From: Ptiloglossa arizonensis | Taxonomy: Eukaryota > Arthropoda > Insecta > Hymenoptera > Colletidae | NCBI RefSeq assembly: GCF_051014685.1 | Contig: NW_027478440.1 | Span: forward strand, 744,001 to 808,000 | DNA: 64,000 nt | Direction: 5' to 3' | In this document: piece by piece, positions 17,201 to 33,900 of the stretch | Position numbering within the stretch: position 1 is the stretch's first letter | How the letters are laid out: each line of letters starts with the position of its first letter | Position numbers and translations under genes: made by a program | Notes under the pieces: model-generated | Databases searched by the model: none | Told to the model about the DNA's origin: nothing | What the model saw: only the letters and a program-made list of their open reading frames with translations

Positions 17201-19329
17201 CGTTTTACGTTATTCGTTATACGTTATACGTTATACGATATACGTTACACGTTATACGTTATACGTTATACGTTATACGTTATACGTTATACGTTATACG
17301 ATATACGTTACACGTTATACGTTATACGTTATACGTTATACGTTATACCTTATACGTTATAGGTGTTACGTTATACGTTATACGTTATACGTTATTCGTA
17401 ATACGTTATGCGTTACACGTTATACGTTATACGTTATACGTTATACGTTATACGTTGTACGTTATACGTTATAAGTTGTACGTTATACGATATACGTTAT
17501 ACGATATACGTTATACGTTATACGTTATACGTTATACGTTATACGTTATACGTTGTACGTTATACGTCATACGTTATTAGTTATACGTTATACGGTATGC
17601 GTTATACGTTGTACGTTATACGTTATACGTTATACGTTATACGTTATACGTTATACGTTATACGTTATACGTTGTACGTTATACGTTATAAGTTGTACGT
17701 TATACGATATACGTTATACGTTATTCTTTATACGTTCTTCGTTACACGTTATACGTTATACGTTATACGTTATACGTTTTACGTTATTCGTTATACGTTA
17801 TACGTTATACGATATACGTTACACGTTATACGTTATACGTTATACGTTATACGTTATACGTTATACGTTATACGTTATACGTTATACGCTATACATTATA
17901 CGTTATACATTACATGTTATACGTTATACGTTATGCGTTATACGTTGTACGATATTCGTTATACGTCATACGTTATTAGTTATACGTTATACGGTATACG
18001 TTATACGTTGTACGTTATACGTTATACGTTACACGTTATACGTTATACGTTATACGTTATACGTTATACGTTGTACGTTATACGTTATAAGTTGTACGTT
18101 ATACGATTTACGTTATACGTTATTCTTTATACGTTCTTCGTTACACGTTATACGTTATACGTTATACGTTATACGTTTTACGTTATTCGTTATACGTTAT
18201 ACGTTATACGATATACGTTACACGTTATACGTTATACGTTATACGTTATACGTTATACGTTATACGTTATACGGTATACGTTACACGTTATACGTTATAC
18301 GTTATACGTTATACGTTATACCTTATACGTTATAGGTGTTACGTTGTACGTTATACGTTATACGTTATACGTTATACGTTATACGTTATACGTTATACGT
18401 TATACGTTATACGTTATACGTTATACATTATGCGTTATACGTTTTACGTTATTCGTTATACGTTATACGTTATACGATATACGTTATACGTTATACGTTA
18501 TACGTTATACGTTATACGTTGTACGTTATACGTCATACGTTATTAGTTATACGTTATACGGTATACGTTATACGTTGTACGTTATACGTTATACGTTATA
18601 CGTTATAAGTTGTACGGTATACGATATACGTTTTACGTTATTCTTTATACGTTCTTCGTTACACGTTATACGTTATACGTTATACGTTATACGTTATACG
18701 TTATACGTTATACGTTACACGTTATACGTTATACGTTATACGTTATACGTTATACGTTATACGTTATACGTTATACGTTATACGTTATACGTTATACGTT
18801 ATACGTTATACGTTATACGTTATACGTTATGCGTTATACGTTATACGCTATACATTATACGTTATACGTTATACATTACATGTTATACGTTATACGTTAT
18901 GCGTTATACGTTGTACGATATTCGTTATACGTCATACGTTATTAGTTATACGTTATACGGTATACGTTATACGTTGTACGTTATACGTTATACGTTATAC
19001 GTTATACGTTATACGTTTTACGATATTCGTTGTACGTTATACGTTATACGATATACGTTACACGTTATACGTTATACGTTATACGTTATACGTTATACGT
19101 TATACTTTATACGTTATAGGTGTTACGTTATACGTTATACGTTATACGTTATTCGTAATACGTTATACGTGATACGTTATACGTTGTACGTTATACGTTA
19201 TACGTTTTACGTTATACGTTATACGCTATACATTATACGTTATACGTTATACATTACATGTTATACGTTATACGTTATGCGTAATACGTTGTACGATATT
19301 CGTTATACGTCATACGTTATTAGTTATAC

Positions 19330-19336
19330 GTTTATG
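19330..19336. other. Satellite register break (+1), probable deletion junction
   Basis: TTAGTTATACG runs into TTTATGCG. Related blocks elsewhere continue instead with TTATACGGTAT. The heptamer register changes by one base here, and two blocks that normally lie ~100 bp or more apart are fused, which suggests a junction not guided by unit register. Confidence 0.8.
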
Positions 19337-20548
19337 CGTTATACGTTTTACGTTATTCGTTATACGTTATACGTTATACGATATACGTTATACGTTATAC
19401 GTTATACGTTATACGTTATACGTTATACGTTATACGTTATACGTTATACGTTATACGTTATACGTTATACGTTATACGTTATACGTTATACGTTATACGT
19501 TATACGTTATACGTTATACGTTATACGTTATACGTTATACGTTATACGCTATACATTATACGTTATACATTACATGTTATACGTTATACGTTATGCGTTA
19601 TACGTTGTACGATATTCGTTATACGTCATACGTTATTAGTTATACGTTATACGGTATACGTTATACGTTGTACGTTATACGTTATACGTTACACGTTATA
19701 CGTTATACGTTATACGTTATACGTTATACGTTGTACGTTATACGTTATAAGTTGTACGTTATACGATATACGTTATACGTTATTCTTTATACGTTCTTCG
19801 TTACACGTTATACGTTATACGTTATACGTTATACGTTTTACGTTATACGTTATACGTTATACGTTTTACGTTATTCGTTATACGTTATACGTTATACGAT
19901 ATACGTTACACGTTATACGTTATACGTTATACGTTATACGTTATACTTTATACGTTATAGGTGTTACGTTATACGTTATACGTTATACGTTATTCGTAAT
20001 ACGTTATACGTGATACGTTATACGTTGTACGTTATACGTTATACGTTATACGTTATACGCTATACACTATACGTTATACGTTATACATTACATGTTATAC
20101 GTTATACGTTATGCGTTATACGTTGTACGATATACGTTATACGTCATACGTTATTAGTTATACGTTATACGGTATACGTTATACGTTGTACGTTATACGT
20201 TATACGTTATACGTTATACGTTATACGTTATACGCTATACATTATACGTTATACGTAATACATTACATGTTATACGTTGTACGTTATACGTTATAAGTTG
20301 TACGTTATACGATATACGTTATACGTTATTCTTTATACGTTCTTCGTTACACGTTATACGTTATACGTTATACGTTATACGTTTTACGTTATTCGTTATA
20401 CGTTAGACGTTATACGATATACGTTACACGTTATACGTTATACGTTATACGTTATACGTTATACCTTATACGTTATAGGTGTTACGTTATACGTTATACG
20501 TTATACGTTATTCGTAATACGTTATACGTGATACGTTATACGTTGTAC

Positions 20549-20552
20549 GTAT
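20549..20552. other. Satellite register break (-1)
   Basis: TTGTACGTATACG lacks one T of the expected GTTATAC, restoring the register that held before 19,330. Confidence 0.85.
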
Positions 20553-23500
20553 ACGTTATACCTTATACGTTATAGGTGTTACGTTATACGTTATACGTTA
20601 TACGTTATTCGTAATACGTTATACGTGATACGTTATACGTTGTACGTTATACGTTATACGTTATACGTTATACGCTATACACTATACGTTATACGTTATA
20701 CATTACATGTTATACGTTATACGTTATGCGTTATACGTTGTACGATATTCGTTATACGTCATACGTTATTAGTTATACGTTATACGGTATACGTTATACG
20801 TTGTACGTTATACGTTATACGTTATACGTTATACGTTATACGTTATACGTTATACGTTATACGTTATACGTTATACGTTATACGTTATACGTTATACGTT
20901 ATACGTTATACGTTATACGTGATACGTTATACGTTATACGTTATACGTTATACGTTATACGTTATACGTTATACGTTGTACGTTATACGTTATACGTTAT
21001 ACGTTACAAGTTATACGTTATACGTTATACGTTATACGTCATAGGTTATACGTTATATGTTATACGTTATACGTTATACGTTATACGTTATACGTCATAC
21101 GTTATACGTTATACGTTATACGTCACAGGTTATACGTTATATGTTATACGTTATACGTTATACGTTATACGTCATACGTTATACGTTATACGTTATACGT
21201 TATACGTTATACGTTATACGTTATACGTTATACGTTAAACGTTATACGTTATACGTTATACGTTATACGTTATACGTTATACGTTATACGTTATACGTTA
21301 TACGTTATACGTTATACGTTATACGTTATACGTTATACGTTATACGTTATACGTTATACGTTATACGTTATACTTTATACGTTATACGTTATACGTTATA
21401 CGTTATACGTTATACGTTATACGTTATACGTTATACGTTATACGTTATACGTTATGCGTTATACGTTGTACGATATTCGCTATACGTCATACGTTATTAG
21501 TTATACGTTATACGGTATACGTTATACGTTGTACGTTATACGTTATACGTTATACGTTATACGTTATACGTTATACGTTATACGTTATACGTTATACGTT
21601 ATACGTTGTACGTTATACGTTATAAGTTGTACGTTATACGATATACGTTATACGTTATTCTTTATACGTTCTTCGTTACACGTTATACGTTATACGTTAT
21701 ACGTTATACGTTTTACGTTATACGTTATACGTTATACGTTATACGTTATACGTTATACGTTATACGTTATACGTTATACGTTATACGTTATACGTTATAC
21801 GTTATACGTTATACGTTATACGTTATACGTTATACGTTATACGTTATACGTTATACGTTATGCGTTATACGTTGTACGATATTCGTTATACGTCATACGT
21901 TATTAGTTATACGTTATACGGTATTCGTTATACGTTGTACGTTATACGTTATACGTTATACGTTATACGTTATACGTTATACGTTATACGTTATACGTTA
22001 TACGTTATACGTTATACGTTATACATTATGCGTTATACGTTTTACGTTATTCGTTATACGTTATACGTTATACGATATACGTTATACGTTATACGTTATA
22101 CGTTATACGTTATACGTTGTACGTTATACGTCATACGTTATTAGTTATACGTTATACGGTATACGTTATACGTTGTACGTTATACGTTATACGTTATACG
22201 TTATAAGTTGTACGGTATACGATATACGTTTTACGTTATTCTTTATACGTTCTTCGTTACACGTTATACGTTATACGTTATACGTTATACGTTATACGTT
22301 ATACGTTATACGTTATACGTTATACGTTATACGTTATACGTTATACGTTATACGTTATACGTTATACGTTATACGTTATACGTTATACGTTATACGTTAT
22401 ACGTTATACGTTATACGTTATACGTTATACGTTATACGTTATACGTTATGCGTTATACGTTATACGCTATACATTATACGTTATACGTTATACATTACAT
22501 GTTATACGTTATACGTTATGCGTTATACGTTGTACGATATTCGTTATACGTCATACGTTATTAGTTATACGTTATACGGTATACGTTATACGTTGTACGT
22601 TATACGTTATACGTTATACGTTATACGTTATACGTTTTACGATATTCGTTGTACGTTATACGTTATACGATATACGTTACACGTTATACGTTATACGTTA
22701 TACGTTATACGTTATACGTTATACTTTATACGTTATAGGTGTTACGTTATACGTTATACGTTATACGTTATTCGTAATACGTTATACGTGATACGTTATA
22801 CGTTGTACGTTATACGTTATACGTTTTACGTTATACGTTATACGCTATACATTATACGTTATACGTTATACATTACATGTTATACGTTATACGTTATGCG
22901 TTATACGTTGTACGATATTCGTTATACGTCATACGTTATTAGTTATACGTTATACGGTATTCGTTATACGTTGTACGTTATACGTTATACGTTATACGTT
23001 ATACGTTATACGTTATACGTTATACGTTATACGTTATACGTTATACATTATGCGTTATACGTTTTACGTTATTCGTTATACGTTATACGTTATACGATAT
23101 ACGTTATACGTTATACGTTATACGTTATACGTTATACGTTATACGTTATACGTTATACGTTATACGTTATACGTTATACGTTATACGTTATACGTTATAC
23201 GTTATACGTTATACGTTATACGTTATACGTTATACGTTATACGTTATACGTTATACGTTATACGCTATACATTATACGTTATACATTACATGTTATACGT
23301 TATACGTTATGCGTTATACGTTGTACGATATTCGTTATACGTCATACGTTATTAGTTATACGTTATACGGTATACGTTATACGTTGTACGTTATACGTTA
23401 TACGTTACACGTTATACGTTATACGTTATACGTTATACGTTATACGTTGTACGTTATACGTTATAAGTTGTACGTTATACGATATACGTTATACGTTATT

Positions 23501-26500
23501 CTTTATACGTTCTTCGTTACACGTTATACGTTATACGTTATACGTTATACGTTTTACGTTATTCGTTATACGTTATACGTTATACGATATACGTTACACG
23601 TTATACGTTATACGTTATACGTTATACGTTATACGTTATACGTTATACGATATACGTTACACGTTATACGTTATACGTTATACGTTATACGTTATACCTT
23701 ATACGTTATAGGTGTTACGTTATACGTTATACGTTATACGTTATTCGTAATACGTTATACGTTACACGTTATACGTTATACGTTATACGTTATACGTTAT
23801 ACGTTGTACGTTATACGTTATAAGTTGTACGTTATACGATATACGTTATACGATATACGTTATACGTTATACGTTATACGTTATACGTTATACGTTGTAC
23901 GTTATACGTCATACGTTATTAGTTATACGTTATACGGTATACGTTATACGTTGTACGTTATACGTTATACGTTATACGTTATACGTTATACGTTATACGT
24001 TATACGTTATACGTTGTACGTTATACGTTATAAGTTGTACGTTATACGATATACGTTATACGTTATTCTTTATACGTTCTTCGTTACACGTTATACGTTA
24101 TACGTTATACGTTATACGTTTTACGTTATTCGTTATACGTTATACGTTATACGATATACGTTACACGTTATACGTTATACGTTATACGTTATACGTTATA
24201 CGTTATACGTTATACGTTATACGTTATACGCTATACATTATACGTTATACATTACATGTTATACGTTATACGTTATGCGTTATACGTTGTACGATATTCG
24301 TTATACGTCATACGTTATTAGTTATACGTTATACGGTATACGTTATACGTTGTACGTTATACGTTATACGTTACACGTTATACGTTATACGTTATACGTT
24401 ATACGTTATACGTTGTACGTTATACGTTATAAGTTGTACGTTATACGATATACGTTATACGTTATTCTTTATACGTTCTTCGTTACACGTTATACGTTAT
24501 ACGTTATACGTTATACGTTTTACGTTATTCGTTATACGTTATACGTTATACGATATACGTTACACGTTATACGTTATACGTTATACGTTATACGTTATAC
24601 GTTATACGTTATACGGTATACGTTACACGTTATACGTTATACGTTATACGTTATACGTTATACCTTATACGTTATAGGTGTTACGTTGTACGTTATACGT
24701 TATACGTTATACGTTATACGTTATACGTTATACGTTATACGTTATACGTTATTCTTTATACGTTCTTCGTTACACGTTATACGTTATACGTTATACGTTA
24801 TACGTTATACGTTATACGTTATACGTTATACGTTATACGTTATACGTTATACGTTATACGTTATACGTTATACGTTATACGTTATACGTTATACGTTATA
24901 CGTTATACGTTATACGTTATACGTTATACGTTATACGTTATACGTTATACGTTATACGTTATACGTTATACGTTATACGATATGCGTTATACGTTATACG
25001 CTATACATTATACGTTATACGTTATACATTACATGTTATACGTTATACGTTATGCGTTATACGTTGTACGATATTCGTTATACGTCATACGTTATTAGTT
25101 ATACGTTATACGGTATACGTTATACGTTGTACGTTATACGTTATACGTTATACGTTATACGTTATACGTTTTACGATATTCGTTGTACGTTATACGTTAT
25201 ACGATATACGTTACACGTTATACGTTATACGTTATACGTTATACGTTATACGTTATACTTTATACGTTATAGGTGTTACGTTATACGTTATACGTTATAC
25301 GTTATTCGTAATACGTTATACGTGATACGTTATACGTTGTACGTTATACGTTATACGTTTTACGTTATACGTTATACGCTATACATTATACGTTATACGT
25401 TATACATTACATGTTATACGTTATACGTTATGCGTTATACGTTGTACGATATTCGTTATACGTCATACGTTATTAGTTATACGTTATACGGTATTCGTTA
25501 TACGTTGTACGTTATACGTTATACGTTATACGTTATACGTTATACGTTATACGTTATACGTTATACGTTATACGTTATACATTATGCGTTATACGTTTTA
25601 CGTTATTCGTTATACGTTATACGTTATACGATATACGTTATACGTTATACGTTATACGTTATACGTTATACGTTATACGTTATACGTTATACGTTATACG
25701 TTATACGTTATACGTTATACGTTATACGTTATACGTTATACGTTATACGTTATACGTTATACGTTATACGTTATACGTTATACGTTATACGTTATACGCT
25801 ATACATTATACGTTATACATTACATGTTATACGTTATACGTTATGCGTTATACGTTGTACGATATTCGTTATACGTCATACGTTATTAGTTATACGTTAT
25901 ACGGTATACGTTATACGTTGTACGTTATACGTTATACGTTACACGTTATACGTTATACGTTATACGTTATACGTTATACGTTGTACGTTATACGTTATAA
26001 GTTGTACGTTATACGATATACGTTATACGTTATTCTTTATACGTTCTTCGTTACACGTTATACGTTATACGTTATACGTTATACGTTTTACGTTATTCGT
26101 TATACGTTATACGTTATACGATATACGTTACACGTTATACGTTATACGTTATACGTTATACGTTATACGTTATACGTTATACGATATACGTTACACGTTA
26201 TACGTTATACGTTATACGTTATACGTTATACCTTATACGTTATAGGTGTTACGTTATACGTTATACGTTATACGTTATTCGTAATACGTTATACGTTACA
26301 CGTTATACGTTATACGTTATACGTTATACGTTATACGTTGTACGTTATACGTTATAAGTTGTACGTTATACGATATACGTTATACGTTATTCTTTATACG
26401 TTCTTCGTTACACGTTATACGTTATACGTTATACGTTATACGTTTTACGTTATTCGTTATACGTTATACGTTATACGATATACGTTACACGTTATACGTT

Positions 26501-29500
26501 ATACGTTATACGTTATACGTTATACCTTATACGTTATAGGTGTTACGTTATACGTTATACGTTATACGTTATTCGTAATACGTTATACGTGATACGTTAT
26601 ACGTTGTACGTTATACGTTATACGTTATACGCTATACACTATACGTTATACGTTATACATTACATGTTATACGTTATACGTTATGCGTTATACGTTGTAC
26701 GATATTCGTTATACGTCATACGTTATTAGTTATACGTTATACGGTATACGTTATACGTTGTACGTTATACGTTATACGTTATACGTTATACGTTATACGT
26801 TATACGTTATACGTTATACGTTATACGTTATACGTTATACGTTACACGTTATACGTTATACGTTATACGTTATACGTTATACGTTATACGTTATACGTTA
26901 TACGTTGTACGTTATACGTTATACGTTATACGTTATACGTTATACGTTTTACGTTATTCGTTATACGTTATACGTTATACGATATACGTTACACGTTATA
27001 CGTTATACGTTATACGTTATACGTTATACTTTATACGTTATAGGTGTTACGTTATACGTTATACGTTATACGTTATTCGTAATACGTTATACGTGATACG
27101 TTATACGTTGTACGTTATACGTTATACGTTATACGTTATACGTTATACGCTATACATTATACGTTATACGTAATACATTACATGTTATACGTTGTACGTT
27201 ATACGTTATAAATTGTACGTTATACGATATACGTTATACGTTATTCTTTATACGTTCTTCGTTACACGTTATACGTTATACGTTATACGTTATACGTTAT
27301 ACGTTATACGTTATACGTTATACGTTATACGTTATACGTTACACGTTATACGTTATACGTTATACGTTATACGTTATACGTTATACGTTATACGTTATAC
27401 GTTTTACGTTATTCGTTATACGTTATACGTTATACGATATACGTTACACGTTATACGTTATACGTTATACGTTATACGTTATACTTTATACGTTATAGGT
27501 GTTACGTTATACGTTATACGTTATACGTTATTCGTAATACGTTATACGTGATACGTTATACGTTGTACGTTATACGTTATACGTTATACGTTATACGCTA
27601 TACACTATACGTTATACGTTATACATTACATGTTATACGTTATACGTTATGCGTTATACGTTGTACGATATTCGTTATACGTCATACGTTATTAGTTATA
27701 CGTTATACGGTATACGTTATACGTTGTACGTTATACGTTATACGTTATACGTTATACGTTATACGTTATACGTTATACGTTATACGTTATACGTTATACG
27801 TTATACGTTATACGTTATACGTTATACGTTATACGTTATACGTTATACGTTATACGTTATACGTTATACGTTATACGTTATACGTTCTACGTTATACGTT
27901 GTACGTTATACGTTATACGTTATACGTTACAAGTTATACGTTATACGTTATACGTTATACGTCATAGGTTATACGTTATATGTTATACGTTATACGTTAT
28001 ACGTTATACGTTATACGTCATACGTTATACGTTATACGTTATACGTTATACGTTATACGTTATACGTCATAGGTTATACGTTATATGTTATACGTTATAC
28101 GTTATACGTTATACGTCATACGTTATACGTTATACGTTATACGTTATACGTTATACGTTATACGTTATACGTTATACGTTATACGTTAAACGTTATACGT
28201 TATACGTTATACGTTATACGTTATACGTTATACGTTATACGTTATACGTTGTACGTTATACGTTATACGTTATACGTTATACGTCATAGGTTATACGTTA
28301 TACGTTATACGTTATACGTTATACGTTATACGTTATACGTTACACGTTATACGATATACGTTATACGTTATACGTTATACGTTATACGTTATACGTTATA
28401 CGTTATACGTTATACGTTATACGTTATACGTTATACGTTATACGTTATACGTTATACACTATACGTTATACGTTATACGTTATACGTTATACGTTATACT
28501 TTATACGTTATACGTTATACGTTATACGTTATACGTTATACGTTATACGTTATACGTTATACGTTATACGTTATACGATATACGTTATACGTTATACGTT
28601 ATACGTTATACGTTATACGTGATACGTTATACGTTATACGCTATACGTTACATTTTATACGTTATACATTATACGTTATACGTTATACGATATACGTTAT
28701 ACGTTACACGTTATACGTTATACGTCATAGGTTATACGTTATACGTTATACGTTATACGTTTTACGTTATACGTTATACGTCATACGTTATAAGTTATAC
28801 GTTATACGTTATACGTTATATGTTGTACGTTATACGTTATACGTTATACGTTATACGTTATACGTTATACGTTATACGTTATACGTTATACGTTATACGT
28901 TATACGTTATGCGTTATACGTTATACGTTATACGTTCTACGTTATACGTTATACGTTATACGTTATACGTTATACGTTATACGTTATACGTTATACGTTA
29001 TACGTTATACGTTATACGTTATACGTTATACGTTATACGTTATACGTTATACGTTATACGTTATACGTTATACGTTATACGTTATACGTTATACGTTATA
29101 CGTTATACGTTATACGTTATACGTTATACGTTATACGTTATACGTTATACTTTATAGGTTATACGTTATACGTTATACGTTATACGTTATACGTTATACG
29201 TTATACGTTATACGTTATACGTTATACGTTATACGTTATACGTTATACGTTATACGTTATACGTTATAGGTTATACGTTATACGTTATACGTTATACGTT
29301 ATAAGTTATACGTTATACGTCATAGGTTATACGTTGAAAGTTATACGTTATACGTAGTATGTAATGCGTCATACGTTTTACGTTATTCGTTTTACGTTAT
29401 ACGTTATACGTTATACGTTATACGTTATACGTTATACGTTATACGTTATACGTTATGCGTTATACGTTATACGTTATACGTTCTACGTTATACGTTATAC

Positions 29501-30172
29501 GTTATACGTTATACGTTATACGTTATACGTTATACGTTATACGTTATACGTTATACGTTATACGTTATACGCTATACATTATACGTTATACGTTATACAT
29601 TACATGTTATACGTTATACGTTATACGTTATACGTTCTACGTTATACGTTATACGTTATACGTTATACGTTATACGTTATACGTTATACGTTATACGTTC
29701 TACGTTATACGTTATACGTTATACGTTATACGTTATACGTTATACGTTATACGTTATACGTTATACGTTATACGTTATACGTTATACGTTATACGTTACA
29801 CGTTATACGTTATACGTTATACGTTATACGTTGTACGTTATACGTTATAAGTTGTACGTTATACGATATACGTTATACGTTATTCGTTATACGTACTTCG
29901 TTACACGTTATACTTTATACGTTATACGTTATACGGTATACGTTATACGTCATACGTTATACGTTATACGTTATACGTTATATGTTATACGTTATACGTT
30001 ATACGTTATACGTTATACGTTATACGTTATACGTTATACGTTATACGTTATACGTTATACGTTATACGTTATACGTTGTACGTTATACGTTATACGTTAT
30101 ACGTTATACGTTATACGTTATACGTAATACGTTATACGTTATACGTTATACGTTATACGTTATACGTTATAC

Positions 30173-30185
30173 GTTATATTATACG
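30173..30185. other. Satellite register break (-2, loss of CG)
   Basis: GTTATATTATACG lacks the CG between two units. The identical lesion occurs at 33,888-33,900, in the tandem copy. Confidence 0.88.
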
Positions 30186-33100
30186 TTATACGTTATACGT
30201 TATACGTTATACGTTATACGTTATACGTTATACGTTATACGTTATACGTTGTACGTTATACGTTATACGTTATACGTTATACTTTATAGGTTATACGTTA
30301 TACGTTATACGTTATACGTTATACGTTATACGTTAGACGTTATACGTTATACGTTATACGTTATACGTTATACGTTATACGTTATACGTTATACGTTATA
30401 CGTTATAGGTTATACGTTATACGTTATACGTTATACGTTACACGTTATACGTCATAGGTTATACGTTATACGTTATACGTTATACGTTATACGTTATACG
30501 TTATACGTTATTCGTTATACGTTATTCGTTATACGTTGTACGTTAGACGTTATAAGTTGTACGTTATACGATATACGTTATACGTTGTACGGTATACGTT
30601 ATACGTTGTACGTTACATGTTATACGTTATACGTTATACGTTATACGTTATACGTTATACGTTATACGTTATACGTTATACGTTATACGTTACACGTTAT
30701 ACGTCATAGGTCATACGTTATACGTTATACGTTATACGTTATACGTTATACGTTATACGTTATACGTTATACGTCATAGGTTATACGTTATACGTTATAC
30801 GTTATGCGTTATACGTTATGCGTTATACGTTATACGTTATACGTTATACGTTATACGTTATACGTTATACGTTATGCGTTATACGTTATACGTTATTAGT
30901 TATACGTTATACGGTATACGTTATACGTTGTACGTTACATGTTATACATTATACGTTATACGTTATACGATATACGTTATACGTTATACGTTATACGTTA
31001 TACGTTATACGTTATACGTTATACGCTATACGTTACATGTTATACGTTATACATTATACGTTATACGTTATACGTTATACGTTATACGTTATACGTTATA
31101 CGTTATACGTTACACGTTATACGTTACACGTTATACGTTATACGTTATACGTTATACGTTATACGTTATACGTTATACGTTATACGTTATACGTTATACG
31201 TTATACGTTATACGTTATACGTTATACGTTATACGTTATACGTTTTACGTTATACGTTATACGTTATACGTTATACGTTATACGTTATACGTTATACGTT
31301 ATACGTTATACGTTATACGTTATACGTTATACGTTATACTTTATAGGTAATACGTTATACGTTATACGTTATACGTTATACGTTATACGTTATACGTTAT
31401 ACGTTATACGTTATACGTTAAACGTTATACGTTATACGTTATACGTTATACGTTATACGTTATACGTTATACGTTATACGTTATACGTTATACGTCATAG
31501 ATTATACGTTATACGTTATACGTTATGCGTTATACGTTATGCGTTATACGTTATACGTTATACGTTATACGTTATACGTTATACGTTATACGTTATACGT
31601 TATACGTTATGCGTTATACGTTATACGTTATTAGTTATACGTTATACGGTATACGTTATACGTTGTACGTTACATGTTATACATTATACGTTATACGTTA
31701 TACGATATACGTTATACGTTATACGTTATACGTTATACGTTATACGTTATACGTTATACGCTATACGTTACATGTTATACGTTATACATTATACGTTATA
31801 CGTTATACGTTATACGTTATACGTTATACGTTATACGTTATACGTTATACGTTATACGTTATACGTCATAGGTTATACGTTATATGTTATACGTTATACG
31901 TTATACGTTATACGTCATACGTTATACGTTATACGTTATACGTTATACGTTATACGTTATACGTTATACGTTATACGTTATACGTTAAACGTTATACGTT
32001 ATACGTTATACGTTATACGTTATACGTTATACGTTATACGTTATACGTTGTACGTTATACGTTATACGTTATACGTTATACGTCATAGGTTATACGTTAT
32101 ACGTTATACGTTATACGTTATACGTTATACGTTACACGTTATACGATATACGTTATACGTTATACGTTATACGTTATACGTTATACGTTATACGTTATAC
32201 GTTATACGTTATACGTTATACGTTATACGTTATACGTTATACGTTATACGTTATACGTTATACGTTATACACTATACGTTATACGTTATACGTTATACGT
32301 TATACGTTATACTTTATACGTTATACGTTATACGTTATACGTTATACGTTATACGTTATACGTTATACGTTATACGTTATACGTTATACGATATACGTTA
32401 TACGTTATACGTTATACGTTATACGTTATACGTGATACGTTATACGTTATACGCTATACGTTACATTTTATACGTTATACATTATACGTTATACGTTATA
32501 CGATATACGTTATACGTTACACGTTATACGTTATACGTCATAGGTTATACGTTATACGTTATACGTTATACGTTTTACGTTATACGTTATACGTCATACG
32601 TTATAAGTTATACGTTATACGTTATACGTTATATGTTGTACGTTATACGTTATACGTTATACGTTATACGTTATACGTTATACGTTATACGTTATACGTT
32701 ATACGTTATACGTTATACGTTATACGTTATACGTTATACGTTATACGTTCTACGTTATACGTTATACGTTATACGTTATACGTTATACGTTATACGTTAT
32801 ACGTTATACGTTATACGTTATACGTTATACGTTATACGTTATACGTTATACGTTATACGTTATACGTTATACGTTATACGTTATACGTTATACGTTATAC
32901 GTTATACGTTATACGTTATACGTTATACTTTATAGGTTATACGTTATATGTTATACGTTATACGTTATACGTTATACGTTATACGTTATACGTTATACGT
33001 TATACGTTATACGTTATACGTTATACGTTATAGGTTATACGTTATACGTTATACGTTATACGTTATAAGTTATACGTTATACGTCATAGGTTATACGTTG

Positions 33101-33887
33101 AAAGTTATACGTTATACGTAGTATGTAATGCGTCATACGTTTTACGTTATTCGTTTTACGTTATACGTTATACGTTATACGTTATACGTTATACGTTATA
33201 CGTTATACGTTATATGTTATACGTTATACGTTATACGTTATACGTTATACGTTATACGTTATACGTTATACGTTATACGTTATACGTTATACGTTATACG
33301 TTATACGTTATACGTTATACGTTATACGTTGTACGTTATACGTTATACGTTATACGTTATACTTTATACGTTATACGTTATACGTTATACGTTATACGTT
33401 ATACGTTATACGTTCTACGTTATACGTTATACGTTATACGTTATACGTTATACGTTATACGTTATACGTTATACGTTATACGTTATACGTTATACGTTAT
33501 ACGTTATACGTTACACGTTATACGTTATACGTTATACGTTATACGTTGTACGTTATACGTTATAAGTTGTACGTTATACGATATACGTTATACGTTATTC
33601 GTTATACGTACTTCGTTACACGTTATACTTTATACGTTATACGTTATACGGTATACGTTATACGTCATACGTTATACGTTATACGTTATACGTTATATGT
33701 TATACGTTATACGTTATACGTTATACGTTATACGTTATACGTTATACGTTATACGTTATACGTTATACGTTATACGTTATACGTTATACGTTGTACGTTA
33801 TACGTTATACGTTATACGTTATACGTTATACGTTATACGTTATACGTTATACGTTATACGTTATACGTTATACGTTATACGTTATAC

Positions 33888-33900
33888 GTTATATTATACG
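33888..33900. other. Satellite register break (-2, loss of CG), duplicate
   Basis: Same GTTATATTATACG lesion as 30,173-30,185, 3,715 bp downstream, inherited through the segmental duplication. Confidence 0.88.

Larger units (their letters stand above)
14271..27960 (+). repeat. Heptamer satellite, GGTGTT-marked higher-order zone
   Basis: The satellite carries the recurrent marker ATAGGTGTTACG about every 0.3-1.5 kb, usually after TATACTTTATACG or TATACCTTATACG and before GTTATTCGTAATACG and CGTGATACG. A larger module carrying GTTTTACGATATTCGTTG occurs at about 16,271, 19,015, 22,634 and 25,168, so the spacing is 2,744, 3,619 and 2,534 bp, all multiples of 7. The part from about 22.5 to 23.8 kb matches 25.0 to 26.3 kb at an offset of 2,534 bp. 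The part from 17.55 to 18.34 kb matches 23.90 to 24.68 kb at an offset of 6,342 bp. No gene-like sequence is present. Confidence 0.95.
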
